DNA from: Rhodanobacter sp. L36
GTDB taxonomy: Bacteria; Pseudomonadota; Gammaproteobacteria; Xanthomonadales; Rhodanobacteraceae
DNA length: 64,000 nt
NCBI RefSeq assembly: GCF_009765755.1
Contig: NZ_LMUV01000004.1
Coordinates: forward strand, 62,001 to 126,000
Direction: 5' to 3'
Shown piece after piece: positions 46,002 to 55,004 of this stretch (position 1 is the stretch's first letter; each line of letters opens with the position of its first letter). Under the pieces are notes generated by a model. The model was not told the DNA's origin, made no database searches, and saw only the letters and a program-made list of their open reading frames with translations. The translations under genes were made by a program, and so were the position numbers.

Positions 46002-46034
46002 AAACGGGCCCGCCATGTGCGGGCCTGTTTGTTT
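46002..46034 (+). terminator. Intrinsic terminator of the M3 peptidase gene
   Basis: AAACGGGCCCGC (46002-46013) pairs with GCGGGCCTGTTT (46019-46030) over 12 bp with one G-T pair and a CATGT loop, followed by GTTTC. The stem's T-rich 3' arm supplies part of the tract. Confidence 0.85.
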
Positions 46035-46127
46035 CAACGCGCCGTCGACATCGTCAGATCTCTGCATGCACGGCACAGCTGCGGTCAGCATGAAATAATC
46101 GAACCTTCCCGATCCGGAGCGCCATCC

Positions 46128-47954
46128 ATGGCCGGTCACAACTTTTTGCAGACCGCCGTGGTGTTCCTGCTGGCCACCGTGATCGCGGTGCCGTTGACCA
46201 AGCGCTTTCGACTTGGCTCCGTGCTGGGTTATCTGCTGGCTGGCGTGGTGATCGGGCCGCAGGTGTTGCGTCTGATCAGCGATACCGAAGGCGTCGCGGC
46301 AATTTCCGAATTCGGTGTGGTGCTGATGCTGTTCGTGATTGGCCTGGAATTGTCGCCACAACGTCTGTGGGTGATGCGGCGTTCGGTGTTCGGCATGGGT
46401 TTGTTGCAGGTCGTCAGTTGCAGCGTGGCGATCGGCGCGGCGGCGTACTGGCTGTTCGGATTGTCGGGTAACGCAGCAGCGATTGTGGGTGGCAGTCTGG
46501 CGCTGTCTTCCACCGCGTTCGGCTTGCAGATACTCGCCGAGCGCAAAGAGGCTGCATCGGCTTACGGGCGACAGGTGTTCTCGATCCTTCTGTTTCAGGA
46601 TCTCGCGGCGATTCCGCTGATCGCCGCGGTGCCGTTGCTGGCGTCTTCCTCGGGCACGCATGGTTTTGATTTGATGGCGGTGGGCCGCACGGTCGGCGTG
46701 ATCGTTGCGGTGATCGTCGGCGGTCGTTATCTGTTGCGGCCGGTGTTTCGTTTTGTGGCACGCGCCGATTCGGTCGAGGTTTCCACCGCCACGGCGTTGC
46801 TGGTGGTCATGGGTGTGTCGCTGATCATGGAGCTGGCCGGCGTGTCTGCCACGCTCGGCGCGTTTCTTGCGGGTGTGCTGCTGGCCGATTCGGAATATCG
46901 GCATGATCTCGAATCGCATATCGAGCCTTTCAAGGGTTTGCTGCTGGGTCTGTTTTTCATCAGCGTCGGCATGTCGATGGATCTGTCGCTGCTGCTGCAT
47001 CAGCCCGGCCTCGTGTTCGGCCTGGTCGGTGCGTTGCTGTTGTTGAAGGCGGTCTTGTTGTGGCCGCTCGGCCGCGTGCTCGGCGGACTCAATCGGTCCG
47101 ACACATTGCGGCTGATCGTGTTACTCGCATGCGGCGGTGAATTCGCATTCGTGCTGCTCAAGCAGGCGGCGGAATCACAACTGATTGCGGTTGGCCAGCG
47201 CGATGCACTGGTGCTGGCGATCACCTTGTCGATGGCGTTGACGCCGCTGCTGGTCGTGCTCGCGGCGAAAATGCTCGACGTGAAGCCTAAGAAATCGACG
47301 CGCGAGTTCGACACCATTGATACCGACGTGCCGCGAGTGATCATCGCCGGTTTTGGTCGCATGGGGCAGATCGTCGCCCGCGTTCTGCGCGCGCAGAAAA
47401 TTCCTTTCGTGGCGCTCGAGCATTCGGTGGAACAGGTGGATTTCTCGCGCCGCTTCGGCACCGTCAATCTGTTCTTCGGCGATCCAGCGCGACCGGAATT
47501 ACTGCGCGCCGCGCAGGCCGACAAGGCCGAGGTATTCGTGATCGCCATCGACGATCCGGAAGCAAGTTTGCGCACCGCCCGCGTGGTTCGTCGGCAGTAT
47601 CCGCATCTGAAGATTGTTGCGCGTGCGCGCAATCGCCAGCACGTGTTCCGCCTGATGGACATGGGCGTGGAAGAGCCGGTGCGCGAGACGTTTCACTCCA
47701 GCCTCAAGATGACGCGCAAGACGCTGCAGGCACTTGGGCTTTCGCCGGAAATGGCGATCGACCGGATCGAGCGCTTCCGTCGTTATGACGAAGATTTGCT
47801 GAAAAAACAGTCGCTGGTTTACGACGACGAGACGCAGTTGATCCAGAGCACGATGGATGCGCTGAAGGATCTGGAGCAGTTGTTCGAAGCCGATGCCGAG
47901 CCGGGCGCGGAACGCGATCGCGAGAAGGGCGAAGTCGCGCCGGATCAACCCTGA
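46128..47954 (+). CDS. CPA2 cation:proton antiporter with TrkA-N domain (Kef-type)
   Basis: 608 residues from ATG 46128. Twelve or so membrane helices (from FLQTAVVFLLATVIAVPL) contain the conserved LGYLLAGVVIGP, the FVIGLELSP motif, GGSLALSSTAFGLQIL and LLFQDLAAIPLI. The C-terminal TrkA-N domain begins near residue 403 (VIIAGFGRMGQIVARVL) with the acidic residue that contacts NAD. The end is Glu/Asp-rich. This matches glutathione-gated K+ efflux systems KefB/KefC, but no ancillary KefF/KefG gene is adjacent, so gating is uncertain. It is convergent with the ankyrin gene, 28 bases apart. Confidence 0.93.
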   Translation: MAGHNFLQTAVVFLLATVIAVPLTKRFRLGSVLGYLLAGVVIGPQVLRLISDTEGVAAISEFGVVLMLFVIGLELSPQRLWVMRRSVFGMGLLQVVSCSVAIGAAAYWLFGLSGNAAAIVGGSLALSSTAFGLQILAERKEAASAYGRQVFSILLFQDLAAIPLIAAVPLLASSSGTHGFDLMAVGRTVGVIVAVIVGGRYLLRPVFRFVARADSVEVSTATALLVVMGVSLIMELAGVSATLGAFLAGVLLADSEYRHDLESHIEPFKGLLLGLFFISVGMSMDLSLLLHQPGLVFGLVGALLLLKAVLLWPLGRVLGGLNRSDTLRLIVLLACGGEFAFVLLKQAAESQLIAVGQRDALVLAITLSMALTPLLVVLAAKMLDVKPKKSTREFDTIDTDVPRVIIAGFGRMGQIVARVLRAQKIPFVALEHSVEQVDFSRRFGTVNLFFGDPARPELLRAAQADKAEVFVIAIDDPEASLRTARVVRRQYPHLKIVARARNRQHVFRLMDMGVEEPVRETFHSSLKMTRKTLQALGLSPEMAIDRIERFRRYDEDLLKKQSLVYDDETQLIQSTMDALKDLEQLFEADAEPGAERDREKGEVAPDQP

Positions 47955-47982
47955 GCGATGCGGCGCACATTGCGCGGAGCCT

Positions 47983-50900
47983 TCAGTCTGCGGGTTGCGC
48001 CGGTTGGCGCAAGGTTTGACGAACGCTGGGAATCGCACCGCTGCGTGCGGCGAGTTCGTGAGCGATGTCGATGTAACCAAGTTGCCGCGCGACATCCGCC
48101 GCGGTGCGGCCGAAGGCATCGGCGGCGTTCCGATCCGCGCCGCGAGACAGCAATACGCGAGCCGGCGGCAACAACGCATGCATGGCGCAGGCGTGCAGTG
48201 CTGTGACTCCGCGCTGGTCAGCGTGTCCCACCGTCGCGCCGGCTTCCAGCAGCAACGGCACGAGCGCGCCGATGTGCGTGGCATCGCAATCACTGCCAGG
48301 GCGAAGTTGCGCGCCGAGCAGCAACAACAACGGTGTTTTTCCTTCGGCGTCGGCGCGATTGATATCGGCACCGCGCTTGAGCAAAGCATCGAACAACCGG
48401 CGCGCTCGCAGGCTGTCGTTGTGTTCGAAACCGAATTGCGCTGCTGCGTGCAGCGCGGTGCGCCCGCTCGCGTCCACCGCGTCCACTTCCGCGTTCGCGC
48501 CGAGCAGCAGGTCGACAATTTCCGGGTAACCCATCGCCGCGGCAACCATCAGTACGGTTGCGTCGTTGGGCAGCCGTTGTTCTATCGCAACGTGGTGCTC
48601 CAGCAACAGGCCGACCAGCGCCTCGCGACGCGCGGCGACCGCCGCCGCCAGCGGCGTGACGCCGGTGCGTGCAGCGAGCGACGCATCCGCACCAGAATCC
48701 AGCAGGCAAGCGGCGACGTCACGATGACCTGCGCCGCATGCACGCAGCAATGCGGTGGCACCCTGATCGTCACGCGTGTCGACGGCAAAGCCGAGTTCGA
48801 GCAATCGCTGCACGGTGGCGAGCGCGCCGGCGCTTGCGGCCGCGGGCAGATCATCGGGGCGCAGCGCGCGATGCGGTCGCGGCCAGTCGCGCCAGTTCAA
48901 CCAGCGCTCCACTTCGGGATGTTCCAGCGCCAGGCCCAGCGGCGTTTCGCCGTTGGCATCGGCGGCCTCGGGATGTGCGCCGTGCGCGATCAATGCGCGC
49001 ACGAACGGCAGTGCACTCGCGCCATGTTCGAGCGCGGCAAACAACGGCGTACGTCCGTCGCGATCGCGCGTGTTCGGATCACAGCCGCGGGCCAGCAACG
49101 CGTTCACCAGTTCGATCTGCCCGTTGGTCACGGCGAGATGCAGCGGCGTGCGATCTCGCGCATCGGGACCAAAGGGATCGGCGCCACGTTCGAGCAGATG
49201 GATCGGCAGTGCGGCGCCTTGGGCCGAGCCGTTCAAGCGCGCCAGCGCCTGCGCGAGCAGGCCCGCGCCCGCCGGTGTGGCGCCGGCCTGCAGCAGATCG
49301 TCCAGTGCTTCGGTGGCGTTCGGCAGTTGTTGCAACAACGCGTCGAAGAGTCGACGACCGATGAGCGAGGTCGTTTGCGTACTTGCCTCGTCTGCGTCGT
49401 TCGTGGTGATCGATTGCAGGCGCGCCTCGGCATCGAGCCCGTGTTCGAGCAACCATCGACGACCTGTGCTCAGGCCTGGCGCCGCCAGCTCCATGTATAG
49501 CTGAGCGAGCTGTGCCTGCGGCCATTCGCGAACGCGTTCGGAAAAACCCGAGACGATCGCCCAGTGCCCGAAGCGCAACGCGTCCAGCAGATGCGATGGC
49601 GTGTCGGCGCCGTCGGCGAGGAGATCACGGCTGTGGCTGGCCGGCAATGGTGTGTCGGGATCGAGCAACGCAACCAGATCCCAGCGTCCGGCGGCGGTGG
49701 CGTGGTCGAGCGCGCTGCGTCCATCACCACCGGGCGTTTTCGGTTCTGCGCCCAGGGCGAGCAGGGCGCGCACCGTATCGGCGTGAGCGTGCGGCGACTG
49801 GCAGGCGAGAGTAAGCGCGTCGCGGCCGTGGTGATCGCGCAATCGTGCATCCGGTTGCGATTGCGCCAGCAGCGCCACGATGCCATGCGAGCCAGCACGC
49901 GCGGCTTCCATCAACGCGGTGCTGCCGCGTTGATCGGCGAGCGTGATGTCGGCACCCGCAGCGCAAAGTGCGCGCGCAATTTGTTCGTGGCCTTCTGCAG
50001 CGGCACCGAGCAGCGCATGACGATGCCGCGCGTCGACCGCGTTGATCGCGGCGCGATGCTTGAGCAGCAGCTTGACGCCGGTGACATCGTCGTCGGCAAT
50101 GCTGGCTGCGGCGACGAGTGCGGGTTCACCGCCGGGGCTCACCGGCTTCGCGCCGTGCTCCAGCAGGAATTTCACCAGCGGCCAGTTTGCGGCTCGGCAC
50201 GCGGCGGCCAGCGGCGTGATACCGGCCTTGTTCTGCACATTGAGCGGCGCGGCGGAGTCCAGCAGCATCGCCGCCACGCCGGCATCGCCGCTAAGTACGG
50301 CACCGTGCATGGCGGTATTGCCTTCGCCATCGGCGATCAAGGGGCTGGCGCCGTTGGCAAGCAGAGTCAGCACCGCTTCGGCACGTCCATGCCAGCTATC
50401 GCGCGTTGCCGCGAGCAACGGCGTGATGCCGCCGCTGGTGCGATTCACGTTCGCGCCCTTGGCGATGAGTGCACGCAGCAATCGCGTATCCGGCAGCAGC
50501 GCGGCGAGCATCAATACCGGCCGCTGATCGCGATCGTCCGCGTTGGGCGCGGTGTCGGGATCGGCACCCGCTTCAACGAGTGCGAGCGCGCGATCGATAT
50601 CACCATCGCGTGTCGCAGCGAGCAGCGCTTCGGCCTGCTCGGGCGTGCCGGCGGTGCGCTCCTGTTCGCTCAGCGCGACCACAACCGGCGCGACCTTGAC
50701 CGCAGCGACCGGCATCGCGAGATCGGACTTGTGTCCGCTGCGTCGCTCGGAAAGCAGCGCGCGCAATGTGCGATTGGCGATGATCAGGCAGGCAAGTGGC
50801 AACAACACCACGGCATAGATGGCCAGCGCTGCGATGCGCAGCTCGGAGGGCAGCACGCCATAGAGCCCGGTGAGCGCAATGGCGCCGAATGCCAGCACCA

Positions 50901-51432
50901 GCAGCGACAACGCAGCCGGCAGGAAATGACTGAAGAAACGTTCCTCGCGCGAAAGATGCCGCCCGAACGCCATGCTGCGCAACGTGGCGGTGAAGATCCA
51001 CGAACCATCGCGTTGCGTCGGGTAAGCGTCGTCCCAGACAAACACCAGTCCGTAAGCGGGCCACAAACGCCACAACGCGACCAGCGCCAGCGCCAATGTC
51101 GCGGCCAACGTCAGCGCGGCACCGAGACTCGGTGTGTGGCTCAGTTGCAACATCGGCCACGCGACCAGCACGAACACAAGCACGGTGTAGCCGGTGAACA
51201 TCACCAGATGCGCTGCACCACGGCGCATCACCGTGCGACCAAAACGCGGCTCGGGATCGAAGCCGATCGCGTGGCATACCGCCGCCATGGTCAGTGCGTT
51301 GGCGACCAGCAGCGGAATCAACGTCAGCGGGTTCGTCATCAGTCCGGCGAGCGCGACCGCGATCAAGCCGGGAATGAACCAGGCAAACGCTTGCAGAAGA
51401 GGAGGGCGGCGACGCGATTTGGGCTGGGTCAT
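47983..51432 (-). CDS. Giant membrane-anchored ankyrin-repeat protein
   Basis: 1149 residues from ATG 51432, among the longest genes here. Residues 15-220 contain about six hydrophobic helices (AFAWFIPGLIAVALAGL, PLLVANALTMAAVCH, MFTGYTVLVFVLVAWPML, VLAFGAIALTGLYGVL, IAALAIYAVVLLPLACL). From about residue 255 to the end there are at least 20 ankyrin repeats, many with the G-x-TPL-x-AA-x consensus (GITPLAAACRAAN, GRTPLFAALEHGAS, GVTPLAAAVAARRE). There is no signal peptide beyond the first helix, so the repeats probably face the cytoplasm. Function is unknown; ankyrin arrays are protein-binding platforms. It stands alone, convergent with the antiporter. Confidence 0.9.
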   Translation of the reverse strand: MTQPKSRRRPPLLQAFAWFIPGLIAVALAGLMTNPLTLIPLLVANALTMAAVCHAIGFDPEPRFGRTVMRRGAAHLVMFTGYTVLVFVLVAWPMLQLSHTPSLGAALTLAATLALALVALWRLWPAYGLVFVWDDAYPTQRDGSWIFTATLRSMAFGRHLSREERFFSHFLPAALSLLVLAFGAIALTGLYGVLPSELRIAALAIYAVVLLPLACLIIANRTLRALLSERRSGHKSDLAMPVAAVKVAPVVVALSEQERTAGTPEQAEALLAATRDGDIDRALALVEAGADPDTAPNADDRDQRPVLMLAALLPDTRLLRALIAKGANVNRTSGGITPLLAATRDSWHGRAEAVLTLLANGASPLIADGEGNTAMHGAVLSGDAGVAAMLLDSAAPLNVQNKAGITPLAAACRAANWPLVKFLLEHGAKPVSPGGEPALVAAASIADDDVTGVKLLLKHRAAINAVDARHRHALLGAAAEGHEQIARALCAAGADITLADQRGSTALMEAARAGSHGIVALLAQSQPDARLRDHHGRDALTLACQSPHAHADTVRALLALGAEPKTPGGDGRSALDHATAAGRWDLVALLDPDTPLPASHSRDLLADGADTPSHLLDALRFGHWAIVSGFSERVREWPQAQLAQLYMELAAPGLSTGRRWLLEHGLDAEARLQSITTNDADEASTQTTSLIGRRLFDALLQQLPNATEALDDLLQAGATPAGAGLLAQALARLNGSAQGAALPIHLLERGADPFGPDARDRTPLHLAVTNGQIELVNALLARGCDPNTRDRDGRTPLFAALEHGASALPFVRALIAHGAHPEAADANGETPLGLALEHPEVERWLNWRDWPRPHRALRPDDLPAAASAGALATVQRLLELGFAVDTRDDQGATALLRACGAGHRDVAACLLDSGADASLAARTGVTPLAAAVAARREALVGLLLEHHVAIEQRLPNDATVLMVAAAMGYPEIVDLLLGANAEVDAVDASGRTALHAAAQFGFEHNDSLRARRLFDALLKRGADINRADAEGKTPLLLLLGAQLRPGSDCDATHIGALVPLLLEAGATVGHADQRGVTALHACAMHALLPPARVLLSRGADRNAADAFGRTAADVARQLGYIDIAHELAARSGAIPSVRQTLRQPAQPAD

Positions 51433-51525
51433 TGGCACAGTATAGAAATCGTTGAGTCGCCAGACGGTAACCTGGCGTTAACTCGGTACACACGGTGTGC
51501 GAGTGTTATGCGTCGACATCAGCGT

Positions 51526-51819
51526 TCATTCGTCGCGGTCGTCGCGAACGGTGTGCTGATAGGCAAGATGATTCGCCGCAGCCAGCGTTTCCTGCGGCGG
51601 TAATTGCAAATGCCAACCCTGGGTGCGCAGGTGTTCGACAATCATTGCCGCATCCTCGACGGGGAGTTTGCGCTGATCGTCAAGTTGAACTTCGAGCACG
51701 AAGCGCAATTCACCCAACAGCAGCGCGAGTGATTCGGAAAGCACCTCGAAACCATCGCGCCGCGAGAGCCACAGATAACTGTCGTTCTTGCGCAGGCTGG
51801 CGTAGACAAAGCATTGCAT
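51526..51819 (-). CDS. YcgL domain protein
   Basis: 97 residues. It begins MQCFVYASLRKNDSYLWLSRRDGFEVL, a good match to the YcgL opening (a short strand, then K/R-x-D-x-YL). EVQLDDQRKLPVEDAAMIVEHLRTQGWHLQLPPQ is the second conserved block. The C-terminus is polar. YcgL is a small gammaproteobacterial protein whose function is not established. It sits alone between the ankyrin gene and the FadL-type gene, 263 bases from the latter. Its presence supports a gammaproteobacterial host. Confidence 0.9.
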   Translation of the reverse strand: MQCFVYASLRKNDSYLWLSRRDGFEVLSESLALLLGELRFVLEVQLDDQRKLPVEDAAMIVEHLRTQGWHLQLPPQETLAAANHLAYQHTVRDDRDE

Positions 51820-52035
51820 GGCGACTCCGATGGACGAGCGCAGCGACGGGATGCCGACAGGTCCACGAGGTTAACAGCGACGGCCGGATTCTGCGCCCTG
51901 CGTCGCGCCAGATCGCGGGTGGCGGGCATGGCCGGCATTCGTTAAAAATTTGCTGCGCCTGCACTTGCAACACCTTGGACGAGCGGGCAAAGTGCCGCGC
52001 ACGGGCTTCAAACGCGCGTATGAATCCACGTCCGA

Positions 52036-52056
52036 GCCCGGGCACTCCACCCGGGC
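52036..52056 (+). promoter_or_regulatory. Inverted repeat in the leader of the FadL-type gene
   Basis: GCCCGGG and CCCGGGC flank seven bases, ending 26 bases before the ATG. It could be a regulator site or a leader hairpin that limits ribosome access. The ribosome site AGGAG lies downstream of it and is free. Confidence 0.3.
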
Positions 52057-52082
52057 CGAATTACGATAAGCAGGAGCAAGCG

Positions 52083-53519
52083 ATGCACAAGTCTTTCCGT
52101 TCCACCAAGGGCGTTGCCCGTTCGCTCACGCTCGCTGCGTTGAGCGTTGCCATCGTCGGCGCGCTTGTCGTACCGAACCGCGCCACTGCCAGCGCCTTCC
52201 AGCTGAAGGAAGACAGCGCCAAGGGCATGGGCCGCGCGTATGCGGGCTCGGCTACCGCGGGCGGCGACGTTTCCGTGGTCGTCAACAATCCCGCCGCGAT
52301 GATGGATCTGGATGGAACCTACTTCCAGGCCGACGTCACCGCCATCAATTTCGGCTCGCAGTTCCACGGCACCGCGAATGACGCACTGGGTCGCCCGATC
52401 GGTGGCGGCAACGGCGGTGACGCCGGCACCACGCTTCCGGTGCCTTCGCTTTTCTTCGCTACCAAGATCGGCGATCGCGCGCATCTGGGCTTGGGCCTCT
52501 CCGTGCCGTTCGGTTTCCAGACCGAATACGACAAGGACTGGGTCGGTCGTTACAACACGATCAAGTCCAAGTTCGAGTCGCTCGATGCGACCGTGTCCGG
52601 CTCGTTCGACGTCACGGATAATTTCAGCCTCGGCGCCAGCTTCATCGCGCAGAAAACCAGTGCCACGCTGACCAACGCGATCAACTTCAACATGGTTGGC
52701 CTCGGGTTGATCCAGCAGGCCGCTGCTGCCGGGCAGATCAGCCCGCAGGTGGCGCAGGCGCTGGCCGCACAGGTCGGTGCCGTGGTGCCGCCGGGCACGG
52801 ATGGTTACGCGCGCATCAACGGTGACGACTGGGCATACGGCTGGCAGGCAGGCGCTTACTGGAAGGTCACGCCGAACGACCGTCTGGCATTCAACTACCG
52901 TTCGAAGATCTCTCACACGCTGCACGGCACCGCCAACTATCAGGTACCGGACAACGTCGTTGCGCTTTTGTCCAATCCCGCCGTGGCGCCACTGCTCGGT
53001 GGCGGCATGCCCTTCACGCACACGGACGGCACCGCACCGTTCGACACCCCGGCGTCGACGAGCTTCAGCTACTGGCATCAGGCGGAAAAGTTCGGCCTCG
53101 GCGCGGACGTGGCCTGGACCCAGTGGAATTCGTTCAAGACGCTCTCGGTGACCTACAGCAATCCAGCGCAGCCCGAGAGTGTGCAGAATTTCAACTGGAA
53201 GAACAGCTGGTACGCCTCGGTCGGTGGTGACTATTACGTCACCGATCAGCTCACCCTGCGCGCCGGCCTGGCGCTGGATACCACGCCCACCGACAACACC
53301 TACCGCGAGCCGCGCGTGCCGGACGAAACCCGCAAGCTGGCCACCATTGGTATCGGCTACAAAGCGAACGATCATTTCGAGATCAACGCTTCATATGCGC
53401 ACATCTTCGTCAACAAGGCGCACATCGATGGCGCAGTGAGCCCGACCGGCGACGTGCTGACCGGTTCCTCGGACGACTACGGCAACCTGCTGAGCCTGTC
53501 GGCGCAGTACAAGTTCTAG
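52083..53519 (+). CDS. FadL/OmpP1/TodX-type outer-membrane transporter
   Basis: 478 residues from ATG 52083, with AGGAG upstream. The signal peptide is cleaved near ATAS-AFQL, giving the FadL-type mature N-terminus AFQLKEDSAKGMGRAYAG, then DVSVVVNNPAAMM (the NPA motif). The remainder forms the 14-strand barrel, with LSVPFGFQTEYDKDWVGRY and the final strand GNLLSLSAQYKF. Role: passive passage of long-chain fatty acids or other hydrophobic compounds through lateral opening. A strong terminator follows, and the aldehyde dehydrogenase of the next module is convergent. A link with that module is possible. Confidence 0.92.
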   Translation: MHKSFRSTKGVARSLTLAALSVAIVGALVVPNRATASAFQLKEDSAKGMGRAYAGSATAGGDVSVVVNNPAAMMDLDGTYFQADVTAINFGSQFHGTANDALGRPIGGGNGGDAGTTLPVPSLFFATKIGDRAHLGLGLSVPFGFQTEYDKDWVGRYNTIKSKFESLDATVSGSFDVTDNFSLGASFIAQKTSATLTNAINFNMVGLGLIQQAAAAGQISPQVAQALAAQVGAVVPPGTDGYARINGDDWAYGWQAGAYWKVTPNDRLAFNYRSKISHTLHGTANYQVPDNVVALLSNPAVAPLLGGGMPFTHTDGTAPFDTPASTSFSYWHQAEKFGLGADVAWTQWNSFKTLSVTYSNPAQPESVQNFNWKNSWYASVGGDYYVTDQLTLRAGLALDTTPTDNTYREPRVPDETRKLATIGIGYKANDHFEINASYAHIFVNKAHIDGAVSPTGDVLTGSSDDYGNLLSLSAQYKF

Positions 53520-53548
53520 TATGCTGCGGTACAAATAGACGTCCAAAT

Positions 53549-53578
53549 GAAAGCCTCCCGCAAGGGAGGCTTTCTTGT
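53549..53578 (+). terminator. Intrinsic terminator of the FadL-type gene
   Basis: GAAAGCCTCCC and GGGAGGCTTTC pair over 11 bp around a GCAA tetraloop, followed by TTGT. It lies between convergent genes and, since GAAAG precedes it on the other strand, may also serve the aldehyde dehydrogenase module. Confidence 0.9.
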
Positions 53579-53590
53579 ATCTGCCATCGA

Positions 53591-55000
53591 TCAGCCGCGT
53601 TTGAGCATCAGTTCCAGCATGCGCCGAAAGCGTGCGCCATAAGGCGGGTTCAACAAGCCCACACCGTTGAAACGCGCCTGGCGAAATACCGGTTTCATGT
53701 GCGAGAACGTGCGGAACCCGGCCTCGCCGTGATAGCCGCCCATGCCCGACGCACCGACGCCACCAAACGGCAGGCCATGCTGGGCGATGTGATACAGCGT
53801 GTCGTTGACGCTGACGCCGCCGGCCACGGTGCGCGACAACACGTCGTCGATGAGCGCGCGGTCTTCCTCGAACAGATACAGCGCCAGCGGATGCGCATGT
53901 GCCGCGACATAGGCGACCGCTTCGTCCAGCGTGTCATACGGCACCAGCGGCAGCAGCGGGCCGAAGATTTCCTCGCGCATCACGTTCATGCCGTCGTTGA
54001 CGTTGCTGAGCAGCTGCGGGGCGAGCAGGCGGCGCGATGGGTCGTCGCCCGCATCGCCGAGCCGGTGCACCTGCGCACCATCGGCCAATGCGGTATCGCG
54101 CAGCGCAGCGAGTCGCTGGTACTGGCGATCGGAAACGATGCTGGCGTACTGCGCGCCCGGTGCCATTTGCGGATACAAACGCGACACCACGCGTCCGGCA
54201 ACATCGATGAATTCGTCGATGCGCGCGCGCGGCAGCAATACGTAATCCGGTGCAATGCAGGTCTGTCCGGCGTTGACGAGCTTGCCGAACACGATGCGTT
54301 CCACGGCATGTTCGAAGCGTGCGCCGGGACCGATGATCGCCGGCGATTTGCCGCCCAGTTCCAGCGTCACCGGCGTGAGGTTGGCCGAGGCCGCGCGCAT
54401 CACGTGATGGCCTATCGCGGTGGATCCGGTAAACAGCAGGTGATCGAACGGAAGTGACGAAAACGCCTGCGCCACGTCAGTGTCGCCGTTGACCACGACG
54501 ATCTCGTCGGCTTCAAAATGCTTGTCCACGAGTTCGGCGAACAACGCGGAGAAGCGCGGCGTGAATTCGCTCATCTTGACCATCGCGCGATTGCCCGCGA
54601 CCAGCGCATCGACCAGCGGTCCGACGGCCAGATAGAGCGGATAGTTCCACGGCACGATGATGCCCACGACACCGAGCGGCTGCGGTCGTAGTTCATTTCG
54701 GCCGGGCAGAAACAGCAGGCCAGCCAGCGATCGGCGCGGCTTCATCCAGCCTTTGCCTTTGCTCAGCGCGTGACGTATCGCCGAAAGGCTCGGATAGATT
54801 TCCAGCAATTCGGTTTCTTCGCGCGGGCGACAACCGAAGTCTGCGTTGATCGCCTCGACGATCGCATCGCGATGATCCCGCAACACTGCTTCCATCGCGC
54901 GCAGGCGTTTCGCACGCACCGTCCACGCAGGCGACGGATCGTGTCCGTGCGCGGCACGCAGGCGTTGCAGTGACGAAACAAGTGGGGCGTTGTCGTTCAT
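53591..55000 (-). CDS. Aldehyde dehydrogenase (coniferyl-aldehyde dehydrogenase-like)
   Basis: 469 residues from ATG 55000, four bases after the receptor stop codon. NAD-binding and catalytic blocks: VVGIIVPWNYPLYLAVGPLVDAL, FTGSTAIG, LELGGKSPAII with the general-base Glu (about 215), GQTCIAPDYVL with the nucleophile Cys (about 247), and EEIFGPLLPLV. The PLPFGGVGASGMGGYHGEAGF end and shortness (no N-terminal extension) match the coniferyl-aldehyde dehydrogenase/long-chain aldehyde group. Reaction: NAD(P)-dependent oxidation of an aldehyde to an acid. As the last gene of the leftward module it probably acts on the product of the imported substrate, which is inference. Confidence 0.92.
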   Translation of the reverse strand: MNDNAPLVSSLQRLRAAHGHDPSPAWTVRAKRLRAMEAVLRDHRDAIVEAINADFGCRPREETELLEIYPSLSAIRHALSKGKGWMKPRRSLAGLLFLPGRNELRPQPLGVVGIIVPWNYPLYLAVGPLVDALVAGNRAMVKMSEFTPRFSALFAELVDKHFEADEIVVVNGDTDVAQAFSSLPFDHLLFTGSTAIGHHVMRAASANLTPVTLELGGKSPAIIGPGARFEHAVERIVFGKLVNAGQTCIAPDYVLLPRARIDEFIDVAGRVVSRLYPQMAPGAQYASIVSDRQYQRLAALRDTALADGAQVHRLGDAGDDPSRRLLAPQLLSNVNDGMNVMREEIFGPLLPLVPYDTLDEAVAYVAAHAHPLALYLFEEDRALIDDVLSRTVAGGVSVNDTLYHIAQHGLPFGGVGASGMGGYHGEAGFRTFSHMKPVFRQARFNGVGLLNPPYGARFRRMLELMLKRG

Positions 55001-55004
55001 GGCG

